11,153 nucleotides of DNA from Oligoflexia bacterium. Its GTDB lineage: Bacteria > Bdellovibrionota > UBA1018. The position numbers and the translations under genes were made by a program. Positions 5,710 to 11,153 of this stretch are shown here, in pieces. The stretch spans positions 1 to 11,153 of the forward strand of contig JANXTV010000504.1 in the NCBI GenBank assembly GCA_025352185.1, given 5' to 3'. Every line of letters starts with the position of its first letter. Positions within the stretch are counted from its first letter, which is position 1. Below the pieces are notes generated by a model. It saw nothing but the letters and a program-made list of their open reading frames with translations. It had not been told where the DNA came from and did not search any database.

Positions 5710-7290
5710 TTGCGCGTTGCAATCATCGATCTCGGCACGAACTCTGTCCGATTCGACGTCCACCAAATCGGGACTAAGAACCAAGTAAAACTCCTCCATC
5801 GCGAAAAGCTGATGGTCAGGCTGGGCCAAGGTGTATTCACCCTCGGTAAACTGAACCCGGAAGCCATCCGGCGAACCCTTCACGCCTTTGTCAGCTTCCA
5901 AAAGACTGCCGCCGAATTTCGGGTCGACCGAATGGTCGCGTTTGGCACTTCCGCCCTCCGGGAAGCCGCCGACGGGAACCGACTCCTGAATCTCATTCGA
6001 GAAAAAACCGGAATCGAGATCCGGGTCATCTCCGGGGTCGAAGAGGCAAAGCTCATCGCACGCGGCGTCTTAAAGAACGAAAAATCGCTCAAGGGGCGAT
6101 TCGGTCTGATCGACATAGGCGGGGGAAGTACCGAAATTTCTATTTGCCGCGGAAAGAAACTCAGTCACTCGACGAGTTTCTCGCTCGGCACCGCCCGACT
6201 CCAGCAAGTCTTCCTTCGCTCTTCACCACCGAAGCCGATCGGAGACTCGGACGAAAATCCGCTCGACTCGCTCCGAAATTATATCCGGAGCGCCCTCCTC
6301 ACGAAAATGCTCGCGGAACGCTGGCCGAAAGTCGACCGCATGATCGGTTCTTCAGGCACCGTCCGCGCGATCGCAAAGCTCATTAAAAAAGGAAAAGCCA
6401 ATAAAACGGTCGAACGTGATGACCTAAAAAAACTGGTGCGTACGATGTCGGAGATGACGACGACGGAACTCCTGGGGCTTCCCGGAATGGAAGCGAAACG
6501 CGTCGATATGATCCTCGCGGGCGCGGTCCTGCTCGAGGAATGCATGAACATCACCAGCGCGAAGAAAGTGACCGCGACGGAGTTTTCACTCCGCGACGGG
6601 ATCCTCGAAGAACAGCGAGAGGCCATAAGCTCAGATATTCGCTCTCCCCTCTCGCAGCACCTGGATGACGTCCGTTCCCGGGTGCAAAAGGTTCACCCGG
6701 AGATGGTCCATCTCGATACGGTGGCGAAACACGCGGGTTTTCTGTTCGATAAACTGAAACGCGTTCACCACTTAAATTCGGACTGGAAACCTTACTTAGT
6801 TGCCGCCTGCTACCTCCACGATATCGGTGAAGTGATTAGCCCGACGAACCACGAAGAGCATTCTTACTATTTCGCGAAGAACGCCGATTTTACTCCCCTC
6901 GAAAAATGGGAATCGGAATTCATCGCGCGCCTCTGCCTCTACCACCGGGTGGGTCGTCCGGAACTCGATGGGGTATTCTCGAAAAACGGCGTTAAAAAAG
7001 TCGCAAAGAAGATGACGAAAAAAAATGCGGCGAAAGGCGGTAAACTTTCGCAGAAGGAAGAAGAACGAAAGAACGCTTTCCTTAAGCTTCTCGCGCTACT
7101 CCGGGTCGCCGATGCACTCGACCGGAATCACCGGGCGCAGGTCGGAATCGCATCGGTCCGCATCGCCGGAAAAGTAATTAAGATCGTCATCCGCGCGAAA
7201 CGCGGAAGTGGTGATCTCGAACTTCTCCGGATCGAACAGAAAAAAGCGCTCTTCGAAGAAGTCTTTAAGAAGCGTCTCGTCGTCGTTTAG
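5710..7290 (+). CDS. ppx: Ppx/GppA phosphatase with C-terminal HD domain (exopolyphosphatase / pppGpp phosphohydrolase)
   Basis: The 526-residue protein belongs to the ASKHA-fold Ppx/GppA family, which removes terminal phosphate from inorganic polyphosphate and/or converts pppGpp to ppGpp in the cytoplasm. Phosphate-binding loops are seen at DLGTNS (7-12) and DIGGGSTE (135-142). The catalytic glutamate region is GVEEAKLI (109-116, E112 probable), with GTSALREA at 79-86 and GSSGTVRA at 213-220. From about residue 330 an HD-type domain follows, with H341, the HD pair H370-D371, HEEHSYY at 381-387 and the late aspartates in LLRVADALDR (463-472). A lysine-rich insert at about 428-455 interrupts it. 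The canonical family N-terminus begins exactly at the TTG at 5710, immediately after the TGA of the basic ORF, which fixes the start. There is no Shine-Dalgarno, so termination-reinitiation is likely. Sequence alone cannot separate Ppx from GppA activity. Confidence 0.9.
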   Translation: MRVAIIDLGTNSVRFDVHQIGTKNQVKLLHREKLMVRLGQGVFTLGKLNPEAIRRTLHAFVSFQKTAAEFRVDRMVAFGTSALREAADGNRLLNLIREKTGIEIRVISGVEEAKLIARGVLKNEKSLKGRFGLIDIGGGSTEISICRGKKLSHSTSFSLGTARLQQVFLRSSPPKPIGDSDENPLDSLRNYIRSALLTKMLAERWPKVDRMIGSSGTVRAIAKLIKKGKANKTVERDDLKKLVRTMSEMTTTELLGLPGMEAKRVDMILAGAVLLEECMNITSAKKVTATEFSLRDGILEEQREAISSDIRSPLSQHLDDVRSRVQKVHPEMVHLDTVAKHAGFLFDKLKRVHHLNSDWKPYLVAACYLHDIGEVISPTNHEEHSYYFAKNADFTPLEKWESEFIARLCLYHRVGRPELDGVFSKNGVKKVAKKMTKKNAAKGGKLSQKEEERKNAFLKLLALLRVADALDRNHRAQVGIASVRIAGKVIKIVIRAKRGSGDLELLRIEQKKALFEEVFKKRLVVV

Positions 7291-7370
7291 CCCTCTGCCG
7301 CCAAACGAATGGCGCGAGCGGCGGAATCCGGCTCGGATCCTAAATTTGGAACCTCCCGCAGGGTTAAAGC

Positions 7371-7394
7371 GTATCCTCCCGGCCAGGAGGATAC
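7371..7394 (+). repeat. Perfect 9-bp inverted repeat (hairpin) between ppx and the next gene
   Basis: GTATCCTCC and GGAGGATAC form a perfect 9-bp stem around the 6-nt loop CGGCCA. The hairpin sits 80 nt after ppx and 37 nt before the next start codon. No T-run follows (CCCCTCGAG), so it is not a standard intrinsic terminator. It may protect the ppx message, terminate in another way, or act as an element in the leader of the following gene. A weaker CCGCC/GGCGG pairing lies just after the ppx stop (7298-7324). Confidence 0.55.
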
Positions 7395-7431
7395 CCCTCG
7401 AGTCGGGCCCTCCCTTTACCGATAAAGAGTC

Positions 7432-8439
7432 ATGAAACTCGGCACTTCCATCGTCCGACTCGTACTCTCGGTGCTACTGATCAGCGATTTTTTCGGTACG
7501 ACTTCCGCGTCGGCGACCTTTCTTTCGTTTTTTGAACGATTCGGCTCGGACCGCTGCCGTGAAAATTTAAAGAGCACCCCGAAAAATGCGCTCCTGAAAA
7601 CTTCCGGTTGGAGAGATTTCGAGGCCGTCACCACCGAAACCGTCACCGAACACGAGAAGGAAACGTCTTCTTCGGCGTGGCTACACCTCGGCGAACCGAA
7701 ATCACAGAAGATGATTCGATTCGAAAACTCTAAACCGATCGGTTATACGGCAGAATTCGTCACGATTAAATATCCGTATCGACTAAAAGGTAGGGAGATT
7801 TCCGGCGTCTACGCGCATTCGGATGGAACCGTCCAAAAATTTTCCGGGAAGGTGTCAAAAGTAGAGTCGCACGGACACAACTTTACGACTGCTCACATCG
7901 TGCTTCCCGACGGGAGCGTTTTCGAATTATCGTTGCCGGACAACCCAAACCTTAAGGCCCTCGCAGTCGCGAAAAGTTTACCGACCGAGTTCATTTCGAC
8001 CGGACCGTTTAAAGGGATGAGTCTAGAGAAGCAACTGGCTCAGGACCGTAAGGATTTCGAGAGAACTCTCCAAGACTCAAACCAAGTCGTCTACGACTTC
8101 TTAAAGGAAGAGCACGTGTCCGGGAGGAACTGGCAAGCCGTCGCTCCGTTTCAAAGAGACACCCCGGGTACGGGAGTTCTCCGAAGAATCGACACGACGG
8201 GCATTGATCCGAAGACGCTCGTCGGTCGTAAAATTATCGGGGTCCAGGTAAAAGAATACGACGATTCCGTGGAAATTTTTGCGGGAACCGTGACGACCGC
8301 TTACCGAAAGTACCCTCATCGGGGGAGTGACGTCGAAGACCTTTACGTCGAGCTCGAGACCAACGCCGATTCCCAGTGGACCGGAACGATCGGTGCCGTC
8401 GGCGAGGAAGTCACCCGACTTTTCGTCGAGTCTCCGTAA
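7432..8439 (+). CDS. Exported protein of unknown function with two similar beta-rich units
   Basis: This 335-residue protein is not recognised. Residues 1-28 form a signal peptide (LVLSVLLISDFFGTTSASA), so it is periplasmic, outer-membrane associated or secreted. Two segments resemble each other. Residues 118-168 begin LKGREISGVYAHSDG with FSGKV following. Residues 263-317 begin LVGRKIIGVQVKEYDD with FAGTV following. Each continues with a run of alternating residues ending in a strand such as AHIVLPDGSVFEL or DLYVELETN. This suggests a duplicated small beta-barrel or beta-sandwich module joined by a charged helical linker (about 195-230, KQLAQDRKDFERTLQD). The ATG at 7432 is preceded by AAAGAG, a weak Shine-Dalgarno. 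The gene has the same orientation as ppx but is 141 nt away beyond a hairpin. No catalytic motif could be seen. Confidence 0.75.
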   Translation: MKLGTSIVRLVLSVLLISDFFGTTSASATFLSFFERFGSDRCRENLKSTPKNALLKTSGWRDFEAVTTETVTEHEKETSSSAWLHLGEPKSQKMIRFENSKPIGYTAEFVTIKYPYRLKGREISGVYAHSDGTVQKFSGKVSKVESHGHNFTTAHIVLPDGSVFELSLPDNPNLKALAVAKSLPTEFISTGPFKGMSLEKQLAQDRKDFERTLQDSNQVVYDFLKEEHVSGRNWQAVAPFQRDTPGTGVLRRIDTTGIDPKTLVGRKIIGVQVKEYDDSVEIFAGTVTTAYRKYPHRGSDVEDLYVELETNADSQWTGTIGAVGEEVTRLFVESP

Positions 8440-8474
8440 TTTCCAGTTTCGCGACTGCGGGCCGGGCGCGGATA

Positions 8475-8789
8475 TCAGTTCTTCAGGAGGTCCTGAAGTT
8501 CGCCGCGTTCGAACATCTCGGTCACGATATCGCAACCGCCGATGAATTGGCCCTTAATGAAAATCTGCGGAACCGTCGGCCATTTCGTGAAGTCTTCGAG
8601 CGCTTCCCAGAGAGGATCATCGGCAAGGACGTCCACCCCGACGATATTTTCGACGCCGGCCGCTTTCAGGATCTGCACTGAGCGCGCGGAAAATCCGCAC
8701 TGCGGAAACTGGGGCGTGCCCTTCATGAAGATCACGACGGGACTGGATTTTACTTTTTCTTCGACTTTAGAAACGAGGGGATGAGCCAT
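8475..8789 (-). CDS. grxD: Monothiol glutaredoxin, Grx4/GrxD type (CGFS)
   Basis: A 104-residue cytoplasmic protein that binds a glutathione-ligated [2Fe-2S] cluster and takes part in cluster delivery and iron sensing. The family's active-site CGFS is at 31-34, preceded by FMKGTPQFPQ. TVPQIFI with the cis-proline is at 72-78 and the GSH-binding GGCD at 84-87. The length matches single-domain monothiol glutaredoxins. I chose the ATG at 8787-8789: GGAGG lies 8 nt upstream and MAHPLVSKVEE is a typical beginning, whereas starting at 8852 would place 21 unrelated residues inside the bolA gene. It begins 4 nt after the bolA stop, and its Shine-Dalgarno lies in the last bolA codons (CTC GGA GGT TAA), so the two are coupled. 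The neighbouring BolA is the known binding partner of this glutaredoxin class. Confidence 0.95.
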   Translation of the reverse strand: MAHPLVSKVEEKVKSSPVVIFMKGTPQFPQCGFSARSVQILKAAGVENIVGVDVLADDPLWEALEDFTKWPTVPQIFIKGQFIGGCDIVTEMFERGELQDLLKN

Positions 8790-8793
8790 GGAA

Positions 8794-9051
8794 TTAACCT
8801 CCGAGGTATTTTTTATATTGGGCCGGACTAAACGTGCGCATCGTGAGTGCATGCACTTCTCCGGAATCGATCTCAGACTGGACGGTGCCCATGACCATTC
8901 GGTGCTGCTCGATCATGATCTTCCCCTCGAAGGCGGGAGAAATGATGATCGCCTGATAGTGGTCCATGGTTCCGGTGAGATCGATGATCTCCGCTTCGGT
9001 TCCGGGACCCAGTTTTTCCTGGATGCGCTGCTTGACTTGGTCTGGGTTCAT
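8794..9051 (-). CDS. bolA: BolA/IbaG family protein
   Basis: An 85-residue protein of the BolA class II KH-like fold, cytoplasmic. In well studied systems these proteins form heterodimers with monothiol glutaredoxins that share a [2Fe-2S] cluster, serving iron regulation, cluster delivery to lipoate-dependent enzymes, or transcription. Visible family features are TMDHYQAIIISPAF (28-41), FEGKIMIEQHRMV (41-53) and the conserved HALT with its histidine at 67. The length is closer to IbaG (about 84) than to E. coli BolA (about 105), but the HRMV segment is BolA-like, so the subgroup is open. It is the first gene of a two-gene unit with grxD. Only a weak GGA precedes its ATG. It diverges from the micro-ORF unit at 9261. 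Confidence 0.92.
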   Translation of the reverse strand: MNPDQVKQRIQEKLGPGTEAEIIDLTGTMDHYQAIIISPAFEGKIMIEQHRMVMGTVQSEIDSGEVHALTMRTFSPAQYKKYLGG

Positions 9052-9209
9052 GTCCGTTTTAGCTATCCCACTGCGAGGGAAACCTAAAGGGAAAAGCCCA
9101 TTCAGTCACGCGACGTAATCCCTCCCGACACTCATAACTCATTGATATTTTATGGGTTTAAATACGCCCTGAGGGGTCCGATTTACCCGACTTGCAACCA
9201 CCCGAAAAC

Positions 9210-9215
9210 TATAAT
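9210..9215 (+). promoter_or_regulatory. Consensus -10 box (TATAAT) ahead of the micro-ORF unit
   Basis: A perfect TATAAT lies 45 nt before the first ATG of the micro-ORF unit. No -35 box sits at the usual spacing. TTGCAA is present at 9192-9197 but only 12 bp away. Transcription would start near 9222 and give a leader of about 39 nt that contains the strong AAGGAG site. Confidence 0.45.
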
Positions 9216-9260
9216 ACGGTGCGTTACGGGCGCTCCTGCCCGAGACCTAAGGAGTTAACT

Positions 9261-9365
9261 ATGAAGTTCACGGTTAAAAAATCGAAGGCCTGTTTCTGGA
9301 GCATCACGCTGACCGGATCCCTCTTATTTGTCGCCCTCGTATCGATGGCGAACCTTCACCTCTAG
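9261..9365 (+). CDS. Micro-protein 1, 34 aa, predicted single membrane span
   Basis: Thirty-four codons starting MKFTVKKSKACFW and ending NLHL. A basic N-terminus (four Lys in the first nine residues) precedes a hydrophobic stretch at about 14-29 (SITLTGSLLFVALVSM), long enough for one membrane span with the N-terminus inside. AAGGAG 7 nt before the ATG is one of the strongest ribosome-binding sites in the window, and a consensus TATAAT lies upstream, which supports real translation. It could also be an exported peptide with a signal-like sequence. Eleven nt after its stop comes a second micro-ORF. No family was recognised. Small membrane proteins of this kind often regulate a larger membrane complex or act as toxins, but nothing here decides between them. 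Confidence 0.6.
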   Translation: MKFTVKKSKACFWSITLTGSLLFVALVSMANLHL

Positions 9366-9376
9366 GACACTCGACC

Positions 9377-9457
9377 ATGCGCTATTTTAATCTAGGTGCA
9401 CTTTCCGGTTTAGCACTCTGCCTCGCGAGTTTCGCGCTCGTACAGATCCTTTTTTAG
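9377..9457 (+). CDS. Micro-protein 2, 26 aa, predicted single membrane span
   Basis: Twenty-six codons, MRYFNLGALSG followed by a hydrophobic run LALCLASFALVQILF to the stop. Almost the whole peptide is apolar apart from R2 and N5, and it contains one cysteine, so it should insert in the membrane as a single helix. AGGA lies about 9 nt before the ATG and overlaps the end of the previous micro-ORF (TAGGA). This suggests reinitiation or coupled translation. The shared design (short, one span, tandem) makes the two more convincing together than apart. Without homologues this remains a prediction. Confidence 0.5.
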   Translation: MRYFNLGALSGLALCLASFALVQILF

Positions 9458-9472
9458 AGAATAAAACCGAGC

Positions 9473-10087
9473 TCACTTTATCCCGGTAACGAGAAAGTAC
9501 TTAAATTTCCGGGCGACGAACCGCGGATCGTGACTTTCGAGCTCCTCATCGGGAGGATCGCGGGGCGTATCTTTTCCATCGAGAGTACTCGTTTTATAGT
9601 CGAGGTATCGCCCCTCGTACGCGACCGGAGCGCCATCAGCGACCGGGACTCGGGTCGGACTTCTGAGTTCCGCCGTTAAGGCATCCGTAGCTCCGACAAG
9701 CATTACGGCCTTCATGTGTTCGGAATAAAAAGCGAGATCGCAGGCGTCCGGGGCCGTCCTACATTTCGCGACGTAAGTGTCACTTGCCGATGGCTCGATA
9801 AAGTAGAGCACCACGTCCTGACCGTGTTCGTTTCCGCGCGGAATTCTCGACGCTACTCCCGCACCTTCGATTTTAGTCTCGGGCTGAACGGAGTAAAAAT
9901 GATCCTCAACGTGCATGACCGGGTCATTCACTATTTTTAGGGGGCCCTTCACCTCGAATTCGGAAGTCGCGGGACGATAGAACCTTTCGACCTGGACGTT
10001 CCGCTCTGTCGTCACGCAGTAACGCATGATCAGCGCTACTAGACCGGCACCGATTCCCGCTTTAAAGACTCGTGCACTGAAAACCAT
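9473..10087 (-). CDS. Membrane-anchored periplasmic protein of unknown function
   Basis: This 204-residue protein is not recognised. An N-terminal hydrophobic segment (about 4-23, ARVFKAGIGAGLVALIMRY) without an obvious cleavage site or lipobox suggests an anchored protein with its bulk outside the cytoplasm. Two cysteines seven apart (C109 and C116, KCRTAPDAC) could form a disulphide, in keeping with that location. The region 85-135 alternates hydrophobic strands (DVVLYFIEP, MKAVMLVGA). The C-terminus is acidic (PPDEELESHD) and ends in a strand KFKYFLVTG. Translation is well supported: AGGAGG lies 4 nt before the ATG. It is convergent with the micro-ORFs, only 15 nt apart, and divergent from the secreted four-cysteine gene. 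Confidence 0.7.
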   Translation of the reverse strand: MVFSARVFKAGIGAGLVALIMRYCVTTERNVQVERFYRPATSEFEVKGPLKIVNDPVMHVEDHFYSVQPETKIEGAGVASRIPRGNEHGQDVVLYFIEPSASDTYVAKCRTAPDACDLAFYSEHMKAVMLVGATDALTAELRSPTRVPVADGAPVAYEGRYLDYKTSTLDGKDTPRDPPDEELESHDPRFVARKFKYFLVTGIK

Positions 10088-10110
10088 AAGCCCTCCTTTC
10101 CTTTACATTC

Positions 10111-10252
10111 CGGAGTCCCGAAAGAATGATCAAGCACGGATACCCTGCGACTCCGAATAAAGGGTCTGAACCCGGGTCCGAAGTTCCGGCCCGCTACGTA
10201 TCCTAGCTAAGTATCAGTAATTATGACGTTATTTTGCCGGACTCCGATACTT
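10111..10252. promoter_or_regulatory. Divergent intergenic region with three GACTCCG copies and a 7-bp inverted repeat
   Basis: The 199 bp between the divergent genes contain GACTCCG at 10149-10155 and 10240-10246 and its reverse complement CGGAGTC at 10111-10117. The outer pair extends to 8 bp, CGGAGTCC (10111-10118) and GGACTCCG (10239-10246). AAGTATC (10209-10215) and GATACTT (10246-10252) form another inverted repeat, the second half overlapping a TTGACA. These could be binding sites for one regulator of both genes. The 7-mer also occurs in coding DNA of this window, so chance is not excluded. Confidence 0.3.
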
Positions 10253-10279
10253 GACAAAAACAGGCAACTACGCGAATCT
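10251..10279 (+). promoter_or_regulatory. Candidate promoter of the four-cysteine secreted protein
   Basis: A perfect -35 box TTGACA (10251-10256) is followed, 17 bp later, by GAATCT (10274-10279), a poor -10. Transcription would start about one base before the ATG at 10287, so the message may be leaderless. No Shine-Dalgarno is present. Confidence 0.35.
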
Positions 10280-10286
10280 CCGATCC

Positions 10287-10613
10287 ATGAAATTCTTAAA
10301 GGCGTCGAATCTCCTGCCGCTCATTTTAATCACGGTCACTTCCGTATTTTCTGCAGGAGCTACTGAACTCCTCACCGTAGCTCCACAGCGCGGTGGTGGA
10401 TCGACCGGTGGTGGTGGAGCGGCGAGTGCCGAAAGCTGCATTAACTCACTCATCGATGCCCCCCAGAATCAGATCGGAGACGGATCGATCGCGCTCGATC
10501 ATTTCGATCTCCTCGGCTGCGGAATTCCCGAGGCGAAGTCAAAATGCTTAATGGATACGATTACGACCCGCGACCGAGTCGATTTTGCACTGAAATCCTG
10601 CGGTGTCCGCTAA
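10287..10613 (+). CDS. Small secreted glycine-rich, four-cysteine protein of unknown function
   Basis: This 108-residue protein is not recognised. The signal peptide is clear: MKFLKASNLLPLILITVTSVFSAGA, with cleavage near residue 25. The mature part begins with a short strand and a flexible glycine-rich linker (GGGSTGGGGAAS, 37-48). A compact C-terminal part of about 60 residues follows, with four cysteines (C51, C78, C87, C105) that could form two disulphides. I start it at the ATG 10287, which gives a normal signal peptide. An alternative TTG at 10251 would add twelve residues and coincides with a TTGACA promoter-like element. It lies tail to tail, 8 nt from the TIGR02147-like gene, and diverges from the membrane-anchored unknown. 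The fold suggests a small extracellular or periplasmic domain, but no function can be given. Confidence 0.65.
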   Translation: MKFLKASNLLPLILITVTSVFSAGATELLTVAPQRGGGSTGGGGAASAESCINSLIDAPQNQIGDGSIALDHFDLLGCGIPEAKSKCLMDTITTRDRVDFALKSCGVR

Positions 10614-10621
10614 TTCTCGCT

Positions 10622-11153
10622 TTAGGCCCCCGACCGCAGCCTAAAAAAATCGACCGCGACGGTATAGAGAACTTCGTCCTGGGCAGACCGAATGATCGGC
10701 TCCATCCGTTCGATCGCTTCGAGCAGTAGGGAACGAATTTTTTCGGCGCATTCAAGATCGACGCTCAGCGCCCCCGAATAGTGAAGGTCACTGGAATCCA
10801 TAAAATCAAGCGACCGCATCGCCGCCACGCGAGTGTTCATATGGTGCATTCGGAGCGCGGTAGACTCCTTTCCGATATGGATCCGGAGTTCAGTTGCCTT
10901 CCATTCCCCTTTTGTCGATTTCGCGAGGCCGATCTTCTCGAGAACCGACAGCGATAACCTGACTTCTTCGAGGGAAAGTCGGGAGGCCCTCGCGAGATCG
11001 AGGGGATTTCGAAGCTTAGGATTCAGAAGCAGGACGTGAATCAGAAGGTGATTCCAGGAGGAGTAGTATTCCGAGATCTGGGGAGCGGATAGATCGGCCT
11101 TTCCTTTCACTCGGGATTCAATCTGCCTAAACTTTTTACGCTCCTTTTCGAGG
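10622..11153 (-). CDS. TIGR02147/DUF4423-family winged-helix protein (partial, N-terminus outside the window)
   Basis: The frame is open to the right edge, so the gene continues beyond the window. The residues upstream of the GTG at 11108-11110 (LEKERKKFRQIESR) read naturally into the rest, so that GTG is not the real start. The visible part follows the family plan. There is an ISEYYSSWNHLLIHVLLL segment, then a winged-helix stretch (PLDLARASRLSLEEVRLSL, then VLEKIGLAKSTKGEWKATE). A helical domain with HHMNTRVAAMRSLD and SSDLHYSGALSVD follows, and the end LYTVAVDFFRL resembles the usual YQLNIQLFPL-like tail. Members are thought to be DNA-binding regulators. The missing N-terminus would be expected to hold a helix-turn-helix. 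Family assignment is from memory of its pattern. It is convergent with the four-cysteine gene. Confidence 0.75.
   Translation of the reverse strand, partial: LEKERKKFRQIESRVKGKADLSAPQISEYYSSWNHLLIHVLLLNPKLRNPLDLARASRLSLEEVRLSLSVLEKIGLAKSTKGEWKATELRIHIGKESTALRMHHMNTRVAAMRSLDFMDSSDLHYSGALSVDLECAEKIRSLLLEAIERMEPIIRSAQDEVLYTVAVDFFRLRSGA

Noticed and set aside
9192..9215. TTGCAA as -35 partner of the TATAAT before the micro-ORFs
   Set aside because: The spacer is only 12 bp, too short for a sigma-70 promoter, so only the -10 box is called.
10126..10206. A 26-codon ORF (ATG to TAG) in the divergent intergenic region
   Set aside because: No Shine-Dalgarno, no recognisable composition, and it covers the repeated GACTCCG element. 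Chance is the simplest explanation.
10621..10645. Inverted repeat TTTAGGC / GCCTAAA at the convergent end of the last two genes
   Set aside because: It looked like a bidirectional terminator, but no T-run follows the stem on either strand and the 11-nt loop is large. It is left as a possible weak structure only.

Overview
The window looks like an ordinary chromosomal stretch from a moderately GC-rich Gram-negative bacterium, most likely a member of the Bdellovibrionota. The best clue is the gene fragment at the right edge. It resembles the TIGR02147/DUF4423 winged-helix family, which I associate with Bdellovibrio relatives and Fibrobacter. The many exported proteins with classical signal peptides, the two peptidoglycan-active enzymes and the BolA-monothiol glutaredoxin pair fit a Gram-negative but do not narrow the taxon. 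No phage, transposon, CRISPR, tRNA or rRNA was seen.

Left part (1-5387). The last 40 codons of a + strand gene run tail to tail into a minus-strand block. In transcription order the block is: a lytic transglycosylase of the Slt type (3609-5387); a long-chain acyl-CoA synthetase with its own candidate promoter (1725-3503); a short exported PDZ-like protein translationally coupled to it (1331-1717); an intrinsic terminator (1248-1272); and an exported M23 metallopeptidase (120-1229). Two of these enzymes remodel peptidoglycan and one activates fatty acids.

Middle (5388-8439). A divergent intergenic region with a G7-A-G7 tract (minus strand) separates the transglycosylase from a + strand unit. 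That unit holds a 49-residue, very basic protein (5560-5709) that ends in TGA immediately followed, in the same frame, by the TTG start of a Ppx/GppA phosphatase with a C-terminal HD domain (5710-7290). After a leader with a strong hairpin comes an exported protein of unknown function with two similar beta-rich units (7432-8439).

Right part (8475-11153). The minus-strand pair bolA-grxD (translated in that order, 4 nt apart) encodes partners known to share a [2Fe-2S] cluster. Divergent from it is a transcription unit holding two tiny single-span membrane peptides of 34 and 26 residues (9261-9457). Next are a membrane-anchored unknown (9473-10087, minus), a divergent 199-bp region with repeated 7-mers, a small secreted four-cysteine protein (10287-10613, plus) and the truncated TIGR02147-like gene.

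The most original observations are the small basic ORF fused by a single stop codon to ppx, the tandem micro-ORFs, and a palindrome filling a 19-bp promoter spacer in front of the acyl-CoA synthetase. I found no clear sign of a large undescribed multi-gene system.
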